A DNA stretch of 32,442 nucleotides from Chloroflexota bacterium (GCA_005880315.1 VBHB01000169.1:1-32442); one strand, 5' to 3'; positions 7,259-15,585 are shown, counted from the stretch's first letter. Made by a program: numbers and translations. Notes: generated by a model not told the origin, from the letters alone.

Positions 7259-8398
7259 ATGGACTTCGAGCTCTCCGAAGAGCAGGTCGCGATCCGAGAC
7301 ACGATTCGCGAGCTCGTGCAGGATCGTGTCGCCCCACGCGCCGCCGAGATCGACGAGAAAGCCGAGTATCCAAAAGATATCGAGCGGCTCTTCGCCGACA
7401 ACGGCATCCTGGGCATCCCCTTCCCCGAGGAATATGGCGGCATCTCAGGCTCCAGCGTCACCATCTGCATGGGCATCGAGGAGATCGCCAAAGCCTGCGC
7501 CACCTCCTCGCTGATCCTGGCCGTACAGGCCCTCGGTTCGTACCCCATCCTGGTCGCCGGCTCGGAAGAGCAGAAGAAGCGGCTGTGCCCGCCGCTGGCG
7601 TCAGGCGAGAAGGTTGCCGCATACGCATTGTCGGAAACCGGCAGCGGCTCCGACGCCGCGGCGATGCAGACGCGCGCCAAGCGATACGGCAACGAGTACG
7701 TCCTCAACGGGACCAAGCAGTTCATCACCGGCGGAAGCGTCGCGGGCACGCTGGTCGTCTTCGCCCAGACTGACCCTGAGGCCAACCACAAAGGCATCTC
7801 GGCCTTCGTCCTCGAGAGGGAGAGGAGCCCGTGGCAGGCGACGAAGCTCGAGCACAAGCTCGGCATTCGCGGATCGCCCACCGCGCAGCTTGTCTTCGAC
7901 GACGTCAAGGTCCCGGCCGCCAACCGTCTTGGCGAGGAAGGAGCGGGCTTCAAGCTGGCCCTCGCCGTCCTCGATAGGTCGCGACCGGGGATCGGGGCCC
8001 AGGCGCTCGGCATCGCCGAGGGCGCCTTCGACTACGCGCTGAACTACGCGCGCGACCGCAAGCAGTTTGGTCAGCCGATATCCAGCTTCCAGGGAATCCA
8101 GTTCATGTTCGCCGACATGGCGACGCAGATCGAAGCCGCCCGGCATCTCGTCTACCTGGCGGCCACCAAGGTCGATGCAAAGGCGGCCGACCTGACCAAG
8201 GTCGCGGCCATGGCGAAGCTTTTCGCGTCGGACATGGCGATGAAGGTGACCACCGACTGTGTCCAGATCCTCGGCGGTTACGGTTACATCGCCGACTACC
8301 CCGTTGAAAGAATGATGAGGGACGCCAAGATCACGCAGATTTACGAGGGGACGAACCAGATCCAGCGCGTCGTGATCGCACGCTCGCTGCTGAAGTGA
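7259..8398 (+). CDS. Acyl-CoA dehydrogenase (third)
   Basis: A canonical 379-aa acyl-CoA dehydrogenase. It begins MDFELSEEQVAIRDTIRELVQDRVAP, has the flavin-domain motif ALSETGSGSDAAAMQT with GTKQFITGG, and in the C-terminal domain RDRKQFGQPISSFQGIQFMFADM and QILGGYGYIADYPVERMMRDAK. Predicted catalytic base is Glu363 in IYEGTNQIQR. It belongs to the short-chain/butyryl-type group by overall pattern; the exact substrate is not certain. Compared with the second copy, it shows what the uninterrupted C-terminal segment looks like. It has its own probable promoter 30 bp after the second copy and overlaps the next gene by GTGA. Confidence 0.96.
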   Translation: MDFELSEEQVAIRDTIRELVQDRVAPRAAEIDEKAEYPKDIERLFADNGILGIPFPEEYGGISGSSVTICMGIEEIAKACATSSLILAVQALGSYPILVAGSEEQKKRLCPPLASGEKVAAYALSETGSGSDAAAMQTRAKRYGNEYVLNGTKQFITGGSVAGTLVVFAQTDPEANHKGISAFVLERERSPWQATKLEHKLGIRGSPTAQLVFDDVKVPAANRLGEEGAGFKLALAVLDRSRPGIGAQALGIAEGAFDYALNYARDRKQFGQPISSFQGIQFMFADMATQIEAARHLVYLAATKVDAKAADLTKVAAMAKLFASDMAMKVTTDCVQILGGYGYIADYPVERMMRDAKITQIYEGTNQIQRVVIARSLLK

Positions 8399-8769
8399 GT
8401 GCCCAACGATCGCCGCAACCACCGCCTTCGGTGGCGCCTTATCACCCGCCTCCTTCGTATCCGCCGCCCATGCCAGGTGCGTCGCAGCGGTCCGACAACG
8501 GTGCCCTCATCGCGCTTGGGCTGGCCATCGCCGGCCTGGTGCTTGGGCTGCCGCTCGGCGTCCCGGGCCTCATCTGCGGGCCGATCGCCTACTTCATGGG
8601 CAAAGCCGCGATCAACCGGATCGACGCCTCCGCCGGCGCTTTGAGCGGCCGCGGGATGGCGACCGCGGCCTGGATCTTCGGCATCGTGGCCACGGCGGTC
8701 GGCGCCGTAATTTCGCTGGTCTGGCTGGTCTTGCTGCTGATCCAGATCTCGGGCTCGCCTCCCCAGTAG
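8395..8769 (+). CDS. DUF4190 small membrane protein with proline-rich N-terminus
   Basis: A 124-aa protein with a Pro/Ser/Tyr-rich N-terminal tail (residues 5-30, PQPPPSVAPYHPPPSYPPP) followed by a DUF4190 domain: two hydrophobic hairpin segments near 38-65 and 85-118 joined by MGKAAINRIDASAGALSGRGMATAAWIFG, where small residues and GRG(M/L)A are typical of the family. No function is established for this domain. GTG 8395 overlaps the preceding stop as GTGA. Three other small membrane proteins in the window share the same arrangement of proline-rich tail plus membrane domain. Confidence 0.83.
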   Translation: MSAQRSPQPPPSVAPYHPPPSYPPPMPGASQRSDNGALIALGLAIAGLVLGLPLGVPGLICGPIAYFMGKAAINRIDASAGALSGRGMATAAWIFGIVATAVGAVISLVWLVLLLIQISGSPPQ

Positions 8770-8772
8770 CGC

Positions 8773-9432
8773 ATGGAGCGCATCACCGAGGCATTCGTCT
8801 GGCCGTTCCGCGATCCCGAATGGGCCCTGAAGCTCCTGATCATCGCGCTCATAACGCTGATTCCGATCGTCGGCACGATCAACGGCATCGGCTGGATGCT
8901 GGCGACGCTCGATCGCTTGCGAGCGGGAGACGAGAAGCTTGCCCCAGCCAACTTTTCATACCTCGGGCGGGGCATTCGCCTGTTCGTGGTCGAGCTCGTC
9001 TACGCGCTGGTGGTCGCTCTGATCGGGCTCATTCTCTACATACCCGGGGTGGCGATCGCGGCGCACGAGGGCCACGGCAATGGCAATGGCGGATTGATCG
9101 CCGTCGCCATCCTTCTGAACCTGGCGGCGTTCGGATTGATCTCGATCGGGAGCCTCGCTTACACGTTCCTCCTGCCGGCCATCGTCCTCGCCACCGACCG
9201 GGGCGGGGTCGGGGGAGGCTTGAACGTAACCGAGGTGTTCAAGCGCAGCCGCGCAAATCCGATCAACACTCTGATCGCCGGCCTTATGCTGCTGGCTGCC
9301 AGCTTCATCGGAGGCCTCGGTGTGATCGCCTGCGGCATCGGGGCGTTCTACACCGCGGCGTTCGCGCTGGCGATGCAGGCGTGGATCATCCGCAGCTTCG
9401 AGATCGGCACAACCAGCCCGCAGGCGGGATAG
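8773..9432 (+). CDS. DUF4013 family membrane protein
   Basis: A 219-aa integral membrane protein resembling DUF4013: an N-terminal amphipathic start MERITEAFVWPFRDPEWALKLLIIALITLIPIVGTING, then hydrophobic segments around 70-95, 105-130 and 155-205. The opening FxWPFxDPxW and the GxxxAxLDRLRAGDExLAP segment are characteristic of the family, whose function is unknown. It sits three bases after the DUF4190 gene and 10 bases before another Pro/Gly-rich DUF4190 gene, suggesting one transcription unit of envelope-associated proteins ahead of the LCP gene. Confidence 0.8.
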   Translation: MERITEAFVWPFRDPEWALKLLIIALITLIPIVGTINGIGWMLATLDRLRAGDEKLAPANFSYLGRGIRLFVVELVYALVVALIGLILYIPGVAIAAHEGHGNGNGGLIAVAILLNLAAFGLISIGSLAYTFLLPAIVLATDRGGVGGGLNVTEVFKRSRANPINTLIAGLMLLAASFIGGLGVIACGIGAFYTAAFALAMQAWIIRSFEIGTTSPQAG

Positions 9433-9442
9433 GAGGGATCTG

Positions 9443-10000
9443 ATGTCGGACTTGCCGCCGCCGCCGCCACCTGGGGGCGGCACTCCCACACCACCTCCAC
9501 CACCTCCGCCGGGAGGAGGTTTCAACCCGCCTCCTCCACCGCCGCCGCCTCCCGGTGGTGGTGGATTCCCGCCTCCGCCGCCTCCACCGGGAGGAGGCTT
9601 CAACCCGCCCCCACCGCCACCGCCGCCGGGCGGCGGCTACACACCGGGTGGCGGCTACGTGCCGCCGGCGCCGATGGGATACATGCAGGGCGGCGTCGGG
9701 TACGCCCAGCCGCGGACGGACGGGCTGGCGATCGCCTCGCTCATCGTCGGCATCGTCGGAGTGGTCTGCTTCTTCCTCTGCCTTGGCATCGTCGCCGGAC
9801 CGACCGCCGCGATCATGGGCTTCGTCTCGCGCCAGCGGATCACATCAAGCGGCGGCATGCTCGGTGGGGGAGGCTTGGCGCTCGCCGGTTTGATACTTGG
9901 GATCGTCGGTTTCGTCGGGAGCGTGATCTGGTTTTTCTACTGGGTCCTCATATCCAGTCATACGACGACCACCACCGGGCTCGTGACGTTCTTCCAGTAA
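9443..10000 (+). CDS. Proline/glycine-repeat DUF4190 membrane protein
   Basis: A 185-aa protein. Residues 4-75 are a low-complexity tail of PPPPPPPPGGGFN-like units repeated about four times, then GYTPGGGYVPPAP. Residues 95-175 form a DUF4190-type two-segment membrane domain (LAIASLIVGIVGVVCFFLCLGIVAGPTAAIMGFVSRQRI and LALAGLILGIVGFVGSVIWFFYWVLI). The start ATG has a strong Shine-Dalgarno (GGAGGG, 9432-9437). Proline tails of this kind occur on cytoplasmic ends of small membrane proteins and may mediate clustering or binding of proline-recognising partners; this is inference. Nothing identifies a specific role. Confidence 0.82.
   Translation: MSDLPPPPPPGGGTPTPPPPPPPGGGFNPPPPPPPPPGGGGFPPPPPPPGGGFNPPPPPPPPGGGYTPGGGYVPPAPMGYMQGGVGYAQPRTDGLAIASLIVGIVGVVCFFLCLGIVAGPTAAIMGFVSRQRITSSGGMLGGGGLALAGLILGIVGFVGSVIWFFYWVLISSHTTTTTGLVTFFQ
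9457..9660 (+). repeat. Imperfect tandem repeat encoding Pro-Gly units
   Basis: About 200 bases of CCX and GGX codons in imperfect units of roughly 39-45 bases, each reading PPPPPPP(P)GGG followed by FN, F or Y. Units differ at third codon positions (for example GGAGGAGG against GGTGGTGG), so they are not recent perfect duplications. It is coding, not a CRISPR. Confidence 0.8.
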
Positions 10001-10053
10001 GCCACCGCGTAACCGCGCAGACGCGACTGACGTTCCTAGTAGGTCTTGCAGGG

Positions 10054-10059
10054 TAGAAT
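10054..10059 (+). promoter_or_regulatory. -10 element TAGAAT before the LCP gene
   Basis: TAGAAT ends 10 nt before ATG 10070, so the leader would be only 3-4 nt. It lies in the 69-bp gap after the DUF4190 gene and favours ATG 10070 (or GTG 10064) over TTG 10046 as the start. No convincing -35 was found. Confidence 0.45.
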
Positions 10060-10069
10060 CCCCGTGCGC

Positions 10070-11518
10070 ATGCAGAGGGCCAGGCCTAGGGCCAGGCGAT
10101 CCCGCTACAACGTCTCCTACCGCCTGACCCGGTCTGTTCCGGCGGTCATTGCCGCATTCGTGCTGGTAGTTGTGGTCGTCACCGCGACATTCACCTACAA
10201 GCGAATCGACGACTTCCTCTCCACCACGACAGGGCGACATTTCAATCCGATCGGCGAGGTGGTGCAGGCTGTGGAGCCGTCGCCGGGCACCATCGCGTAC
10301 AAGCTGAAGCACGGTCAGCAGGTCAATGTCTTGCTGCTTGGACGCGGTGGTTATGAGAACGACGCCCCGTACCTGACCGACTCCATCATGGCCGTGACGA
10401 TCGACCCCGCCAGCGGCCGCGTCTCGATGGTCTCCATCCCGCGCGACCTCGTCATCGGCATGAACCTGCAATCAACTTCGAGCCGCGTTTGGTACAACAA
10501 GATCAACGCGGCATACGAGGTTCCGTATACGAACATCATCTGCTGCGTCGCCTCGCAGTACCAGGGACGCGATGGCGGAGGCCACGCGGCGGAGCACGAG
10601 GTGGGGAAGGTCACGGGGTTGACCTTCGACCGCTACATCGCCGTCGACTTCAAAGCGTTCCGCGACATGGTCAATGCGCTCGGTGGGGTTGACGTCTGCC
10701 TTTCGACCAACCTGGACGACTATTCGTATCCCGCTTATGGGGGCGGCTACCACCCCATCCACTTCAAGGCCGGCTGCCAGCACCTGACTGGCGAGCAGGC
10801 TCTTCAAATCGCTCGCTCGCGTCATGCCGAACAGGCAGCGCAGTCATCCGACTTCGGCCGCGCCCGGCGCCAGCAGGACATCATGCAAGCGATCAAAAAG
10901 AAGGCGACGACCATCAATGGCTTCTCCAAAGCGCCGGCGCTGCTGACCGCGCTTCAGAACAACATCACCACCGACATGTCGGTGTCGGACATGAGGGCCA
11001 TCTACGACTGGGGCAAGAACCTTCCCGACAGCTCGATCATCCGGGTCGCCCTGACGGCGCCTGCGCCAGGGACCGAGGGCAACCTCCTGGATTCGTACAA
11101 CTGCGGCATGGGGCCTGGTGTGTCGCAGCTTTGCGCCGACGATCCCAGCTTCGCGATGATCCACCGCTACATCGCCGCGGTCCTCATCGACCCGGCCGTG
11201 CTCTCCGAGAAGGCACCCGTCCAGTTCGCCAACGGCGCCAACAACTTCGCCGGCCTCGAGAACCGGGTCACATCGATGTTCGATCCCACCGGCCTGCAGC
11301 TTGCCGATCCGATCACGCACCGCGCCGTCGCGCAGACCGTGGTTCTCGATTACTCGAACGGTCAGTTCCCACAGACCGCGAAGTGGCTCGCGACGTTCTT
11401 CGGTGCCAGCGTGGTGACTGCGACCCCGACCAGCCCGGCCCCGGCGAGCGGGCAGCAGACCTATGGCCTTGTGGTCGTGCTGGGGCATGACTTCGCCCGG
11501 CGTTGGCTGGGCCAGTGA
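10070..11518 (+). CDS. LytR-CpsA-Psr (LCP) family protein with LytR_C domain
   Basis: A 482-aa LCP protein. LCP enzymes attach lipid-linked glycopolymers such as teichoic acid or arabinogalactan to peptidoglycan outside the membrane. A basic tail (RARPRARRSRYNVSYRLTR) precedes one membrane helix at about 24-43. The LCP domain shows VNVLLLGRGG, LTDSIMAVTIDPASGRVSMVSIPRDL, FDRYIAVDFKAFRDMVNALGGVDVC and LTGEQALQIARSRHA; Asp and Arg residues of these motifs bind the pyrophosphate in known members. The C-terminal 95 residues (VVLDYSNGQFPQTAKWLATFFGA) match the LytR_C domain. The start is ATG 10070 or GTG 10064. Presence of LCP supports a cell wall with attached polymers. Confidence 0.88.
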   Translation: MQRARPRARRSRYNVSYRLTRSVPAVIAAFVLVVVVVTATFTYKRIDDFLSTTTGRHFNPIGEVVQAVEPSPGTIAYKLKHGQQVNVLLLGRGGYENDAPYLTDSIMAVTIDPASGRVSMVSIPRDLVIGMNLQSTSSRVWYNKINAAYEVPYTNIICCVASQYQGRDGGGHAAEHEVGKVTGLTFDRYIAVDFKAFRDMVNALGGVDVCLSTNLDDYSYPAYGGGYHPIHFKAGCQHLTGEQALQIARSRHAEQAAQSSDFGRARRQQDIMQAIKKKATTINGFSKAPALLTALQNNITTDMSVSDMRAIYDWGKNLPDSSIIRVALTAPAPGTEGNLLDSYNCGMGPGVSQLCADDPSFAMIHRYIAAVLIDPAVLSEKAPVQFANGANNFAGLENRVTSMFDPTGLQLADPITHRAVAQTVVLDYSNGQFPQTAKWLATFFGASVVTATPTSPAPASGQQTYGLVVVLGHDFARRWLGQ

Positions 11519-12458
11519 GCTGAGCGACCCGGAGCTAGTAGAGCGGTTCCGTTCCGGCGACGTCCGGGCCCTGGCCCGCGCGATCAGCCTCGTCGAGAAG
11601 CGTGATCCGTCGGTGCGCGCCCTCCAGACCGAGCTTGCGGATGGATCACGAGCCTACGTGGTCGGCTTCACCGGCGCTCCCGGAACGGGCAAGTCCACCC
11701 TCGTCGATGCGCTTGTCTCGGCGCTGCGTAAGGACGAGCGCTCCGTGGCTGTGATCGCCACCGACCCCAACTCTCCCTTCACCGGCGGCGCCATCCTAGG
11801 CGACCGCATCCGGATGCAGCGCCACGCGCTCGACCCCAAGGTGTTCATCAGGAGCATGGGCGCGCGGGGCCATCTCGGCGGCCTTTCGCTCGCCGCCCGC
11901 GAGGTCATCCGCCTTCTCGGGGCTTTCGGTTTCGACCCGGTGATACTGGAGACCGTCGGCGTCGGGCAGTCGGAGCTGGAGGTGGCGGCGGTCGCGGATA
12001 CCACGGTGGTGGTGCTGACCCCCAACCTCGGCGACGGCGTGCAGATGATCAAGGCCGGCATCCTCGAAATCGCAGACGTGTTCGTGGTCAACAAGGCGGA
12101 CCTGGAAGGCCACCATCGATCGGTCACCGAGCTTCGGGCCATGCTGAGCCTTTCCAACGCCCCGGGCGAGCGAAAGGCGTGGAAGCCGCCCATCATCGCG
12201 GCGTCGGCGGTGCGCCAGGAAGGCATCGAGGAGCTCTGGTCGGCGATCGAGGCCCACCGCAAATACCTGACGTCGACCGGGAAGGCGGAGCAGCTGGCGG
12301 CGGATCGGCTCAAGGAGGAGGCGGCGGAGGTGGCTGCCGAGCTCGCGCGCGACCGGGTCCGGCGGGCGCTGGCTGACGACCCGGCGCTCACCAAGCGCCT
12401 GCTCGAAGCGGGCACGCCGTACGGAACGGCCGAGGAGATCCTGGACCGAAAGCGATAA
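11487..12458 (+). CDS. meaB: Methylmalonyl-CoA mutase-associated GTPase MeaB
   Basis: A 323-aa G3E P-loop GTPase that protects and reloads adenosylcobalamin-dependent methylmalonyl-CoA mutase. Walker A is [10 protein letters not shown] with Lys69; [32 protein letters not shown] and NKADLE are the switch, Walker B-like and base-recognition (NKxD) motifs. A C-terminal helical arm (residues 260-323) is typical of MeaB dimers. ATG 11487 lies inside the LCP gene's last 32 bases; no other start gives the normal N-terminus. It sits directly before the mutase large-subunit gene, the usual arrangement. Being intact next to a broken mutase gene makes the latter notable. Confidence 0.95.
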   Translation: MTSPGVGWASELSDPELVERFRSGDVRALARAISLVEKRDPSVRALQTELADGSRAYVVGFTGAPGTGKSTLVDALVSALRKDERSVAVIATDPNSPFTGGAILGDRIRMQRHALDPKVFIRSMGARGHLGGLSLAAREVIRLLGAFGFDPVILETVGVGQSELEVAAVADTTVVVLTPNLGDGVQMIKAGILEIADVFVVNKADLEGHHRSVTELRAMLSLSNAPGERKAWKPPIIAASAVRQEGIEELWSAIEAHRKYLTSTGKAEQLAADRLKEEAAEVAAELARDRVRRALADDPALTKRLLEAGTPYGTAEEILDRKR

Positions 12459-12475
12459 TTGAATACAAATTCAAT
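12458..12475. promoter_or_regulatory. AT-rich palindrome at the meaB/mutase junction
   Basis: Arms ATTGAAT and ATTCAAT flank a 4-nt centre ACAA, filling the gap from the last base of the meaB stop to the start ATG 12474. Seven paired bases, all but one A/T per arm, are striking in a GC-rich region. It may be an operator or a translation-control site; a bound protein is not known. Confidence 0.5.
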
Positions 12476-14011
12476 GAAGGTGCGCTCTCGCGACCCGAAG
12501 CAGGCATGGCAGGACGACTACGAGTCCGCGCCCGCCCGCGACGACGGCCTGGAGACATCGACGATCTCCGGGATCCCGCTCAAGCCCCTGTACACGTCTG
12601 GCGACCTGGCGCGCCGCCCGGAGGAATACCCGGGCCAGTTCCCGTACACGCGGGGCATCCACCCCACGGGCTACCGCGGGCGGCTGTGGACGATGCGGCA
12701 GTTCTCCGGCTTCGCGACCGCCGAGGAGACGAATCGGCGCTACAAGTACCTGCTCGCCAACGGGCAGACCGGCCTGTCTGTGGCCTTCGACATGCCCACC
12801 TTGATGGGCCAGGATTCCGACGCCCCAACCAGCCGTGGCGAGATCGGCCACTGCGGCGTGGCGATCGACTCGCTGGCTGACATGGAAACGCTGTTCGAAG
12901 GCATCCCCCTCGCCGACATCACGACGACATCCTCAAAGAGTTCATCGCCCAGAAGGAGTTCATCTTTCCGCCAGAGCCGTCCATGCGCCTGGTCGTCGAC
13001 TCGATCGAGTACTGCGCCAAAGAGGTGCCGAAGTGGAACACGATCTCCATCTCCGGCTACCACATTCGCGAGGCCGGCTCGACCGCGGCGCAGGAGCTTG
13101 CCTTCACCCTCGCCGACGGCATGGCGTACGTCGACGCGTGCCTCGAGAGAGGGATGCGCATCGACGATTTCGCTTCGCGGCTCTCGTTCTTCTTCGATGC
13201 TCACATCGACTTCTTCGAGGAGATCGCGAAGTTCCGCGCCGCGCGCCGGATCTGGGCGCGATGGATGCGAGAGCGCTACGGCGCGCAGGACGAGCGTTCC
13301 TGGAAGCTCAGGTTCCACACGCAGACCGCGGGCGTCTCGCTCACGGCGCAGCAGCCGGAGCTGAACATCGCCCGCACCGCCATCGAGGCCCTGGCCGCGG
13401 TACTTGGCGGCACGCAATCGCTGCACACGAACGCGATGGACGAGGTGCTGGCGCTGCCGACCGACAAGGCGGCCCGCCTCGCGTTGCGCACGCAGCAGCT
13501 CCTCGCCTACGAGACCGGGGTCGCCAACACCATCGATCCGCTCGGCGGGAGCTACTTCGTCGAGGCGCTGACCGACGAGATGGAGCGGCAGGCGGAGGCT
13601 TACTTCAAACGCATCGAGGACCTTGGCGGAGTCATCCCCGCCATCGAGGTCGGTTTCTTTCAGAAGGAGATCGCCGACGCCTCCTTCCGCTACCAGCAGG
13701 AGCTCGAGCAGAAGCGCAGGCTGGTCGTCGGCGTCAACGAGTTCACAGTGGACGAGGAAGAGCCGATCGACATTCTGCGCATCGACCCGAAGCTCGAGAC
13801 CGAGCAGGTGGCGCGGGTCCGCGACGTGCGCGCGAGGCGTGACCAGGCGCGCTGCTCCAACGCGCTGGCGCAATTGCGTAAGGCCGCGGCCGGGACGGAC
13901 AACCTGATGCCCTACATCCTCGAAGCCGTTCGCGCATATGCGACCGAGGGCGAGATCATGAACGCGATGGTGGAGGTGTTCGGCATCTACACAGAGCGTG
14001 CAGTCATCTGA
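12474..14011 (+). pseudogene. Methylmalonyl-CoA mutase large subunit, frameshifted by internal deletion
   Basis: Large subunit of the two-subunit type adenosylcobalamin mutase that turns (R)-methylmalonyl-CoA into succinyl-CoA. The first part ends in frame with [17 protein letters not shown]; the second, in another frame from 12926, resumes [20 protein letters not shown] and runs to [11 protein letters not shown]. The family segment between (SMTxNxP...GTIQN, about 35 residues of the substrate barrel) is missing and the frame shifts at ACGAC (12924-12928). Both sides are otherwise well conserved ([35 protein letters not shown]). A second fragment could start at ATG 12983. ATG 12474 is favoured over TTG 12459 because the palindrome covers the latter. 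Assembly error is an alternative to a true lesion. Confidence 0.88.
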
Positions 14012-14430
14012 TGTCGACGAAGACCGAGGTCCGGCCGGTTCGCATCGTGCTCGCCAAAGTCGGGCTCGATGGGCACGACCGCGGCGTCAAGGTGGTCGCC
14101 CGCGCCCTGCGTGATGCCGGCTATGAGGTCATCTACACCGGGCTGCGGCAGACGCCGGAGATGGTCGTCGACGCCGCGCTCCAGGAGGATGCGCAGGTGA
14201 TCGGCCTGTCGATCCATTCCGGCGCCCACATGACGCTGTTCCCGGCCGTGGTCCAGGAGCTCAAGCGCCGAAAGGCAACCGACATCGTGGTATTCGGCGG
14301 CGGCATCATCCCCGACGACGACATCGCTGCGCTCAAGCAGCATGGGGTGGCGGAGCTGTTCACGCCGGGCACGCCTCTGCAGGGCATCGTCGACTGGCTG
14401 CGCAAGCGTTTCCCCGAGGGCGCTCGCTAG
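14011..14430 (+). CDS. Methylmalonyl-CoA mutase B12-binding (small) subunit
   Basis: A 139-aa stand-alone cobalamin-binding domain. [19 protein letters not shown] carries the DxHxxG-type motif with His22 as lower axial ligand of cobalt; [11 protein letters not shown] and [13 protein letters not shown] are the SxL and GG motifs that line the nucleotide tail. It supplies the cofactor domain to the separate large subunit encoded immediately upstream, whose stop shares one base with this ATG. It is intact, so if the large-subunit lesion is real either a second large subunit exists elsewhere or the pathway is decaying. Confidence 0.95.
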   Translation: MSTKTEVRPVRIVLAKVGLDGHDRGVKVVARALRDAGYEVIYTGLRQTPEMVVDAALQEDAQVIGLSIHSGAHMTLFPAVVQELKRRKATDIVVFGGGIIPDDDIAALKQHGVAELFTPGTPLQGIVDWLRKRFPEGAR

Positions 14431-14443
14431 TCGCTAGCCTCGG

Positions 14444-14992
14444 TCAGTAGTGGACCACCACTGAGTTGGCGACCTTGTCGTGCCAACCCTGCTTTCGCAG
14501 GTCGAACGCCACCCAGATCCAGCCGAGGTAGCAGGCCCACGTGTTGACGAAGCTCATCAGGAGTCGAATGATGGCCCGGCCGTAGCCAATTGGTGCGCCA
14601 GTGTTCGCGTCGATGATGCGCAAACGGAGGAGCCGCATGCCGAGTGTCTCGCCGGATTTGCCCCAGAAGTAGATCCAGTATCCGAACGTAACCACAAGCG
14701 CCAAAAGGTACATGAGCACGAAAGCCCCGCCGAACAGCACCGCCATCGCGTTTTGGGAGCTCTGGTTGTCCGAGCCGGTATTTCCTGCGAAGGCACCTGC
14801 GGCTGTTGCGAAGACGATGAAGAGAATGCTGAAAGGAATCCCCAGGATCAGGGAATCGACGAGCCTCGCGACAACGCGGATCCAGAATCCCGCATAGGTG
14901 GTCTGCCCCCCGTAGTTTTGGGGCGCGAGATAGGCCGGCGCGGGCATATATCCCTGTGGGGGCTGGGCCGGAGGCGGCGGAGGGCTCTGCAC
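14444..14992 (-). CDS. RDD family membrane protein (second of tandem pair)
   Basis: A 182-aa RDD protein. A Pro-rich start MQSPPPPPAQPPQGYMPAPAY precedes the RDD core: FWIRVVARLVDSLILGIPF (the R...D of the family name) near residue 36, hydrophobic segments around 45-70 and 88-112, GETLGMRLLRLRIID, and the end segment YLGWIWVAFDLRKQGWHDKVANSVVV. RDD proteins are small membrane proteins, some linked to Na+/H+ transport, but most are uncharacterised. GTG 14992 follows the TAG of the upstream paralogue with no gap, so the pair is one operon and probably translationally coupled. It converges on the mutase small subunit with 13 bases between stops. Confidence 0.88.
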   Translation of the reverse strand: MQSPPPPPAQPPQGYMPAPAYLAPQNYGGQTTYAGFWIRVVARLVDSLILGIPFSILFIVFATAAGAFAGNTGSDNQSSQNAMAVLFGGAFVLMYLLALVVTFGYWIYFWGKSGETLGMRLLRLRIIDANTGAPIGYGRAIIRLLMSFVNTWACYLGWIWVAFDLRKQGWHDKVANSVVVHY

Positions 14993-15499
14993 CTAGGACG
15001 TGGTGACGATCGTGCCCGCGACCTTGTCGTGGATGGCCTGCCTCTGTGGGTCCCACAGCTGCCACAGCCAGCCGATCGCGCCAATGATGCAGACCGTGAA
15101 TGCGACCTCAAGCCACCAGATGAATCCGCGCAGGGCGGCCTTGCCCAGCGACGGATACTGGCCGGTAGCCACGTCGCGGACCTTGAAGCCAAACACCATC
15201 ATTCCGACCGTCTGTCCGCGGGTGCTCAGGAAATATCCGAAATACCCGAGCAGCAGGATGAGGTTGACCAGCCCGGCGAGGTAGTGGGTGCCTCGGAAGA
15301 TGGCGTCGCTGATCAGGAAGACGACGAGCAAGATCACGGTATCGATAAGGCCGCCGACGATGCGGAGGCCCGGAGACGCGAGGTTGCCGGGCGCTGCGGC
15401 GCCCCCACCCATGGGCGGCTGCATGTAGCCCCCTCCAGGTGGCGGTGGCGGAGGCATCATCCCTCCGGATGGCGGCGGGGGAGGCGGTGGGCTCTGCAT
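14993..15499 (-). CDS. RDD family membrane protein (first of tandem pair)
   Basis: A 168-aa paralogue of the next gene, sharing the start MQSPPPPP and the RDD layout: a Pro/Gly-rich tail (residues 3-35), LRIVGGLIDTVILLVVFLISDAIF, LILLLGYFGYFLSTRGQTVGMMVFGFKV, and WDPQRQAIHDKVAGTIVV. The first arginine of the RDD core is kept (GLRIVGGLID). ATG 15499 is chosen because it matches the paralogue's N-terminus and has a strong Shine-Dalgarno GGAGG about 9 nt upstream. It is transcribed divergently from rplY out of a shared -10. Function is unknown. Confidence 0.88.
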   Translation of the reverse strand: MQSPPPPPPPSGGMMPPPPPPGGGYMQPPMGGGAAAPGNLASPGLRIVGGLIDTVILLVVFLISDAIFRGTHYLAGLVNLILLLGYFGYFLSTRGQTVGMMVFGFKVRDVATGQYPSLGKAALRGFIWWLEVAFTVCIIGAIGWLWQLWDPQRQAIHDKVAGTIVTTS

Positions 15500-15550
15500 G
15501 GCTTGTCCTCCAGGTGATCGTGCTGCCGGCGTGGTGTGGCTTCTGCGCGG

Positions 15551-15557
15551 TATCATA
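15551..15557. promoter_or_regulatory. Symmetric divergent -10 element TATCATA
   Basis: Plus strand TATCAT (15551-15556) lies 29 nt before rplY ATG 15586, which has a Shine-Dalgarno AGAGGG at 15574-15579. Minus strand TATGAT (15552-15557) lies about 52 nt before the RDD ATG 15499, which has GGAGG at 15507-15511. One 7-mer therefore offers a near-consensus -10 in each direction in the 86-bp gap. Confidence 0.58.
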
Positions 15558-15585
15558 GCCACGCCTCTCCACCAGAGGGTCAAAC

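Noticed and set aside
9457-9660. Tandem GC-rich repeats that might suggest a CRISPR or VNTR array
   Set aside because: Units are imperfect, in frame, without spacers, and encode a Pro-Gly tail.
12740-13873. Long open frame on the minus strand
   Set aside because: It is antisense to the mutase large subunit, whose product is clearly conserved; the frame is a by-product of high GC.
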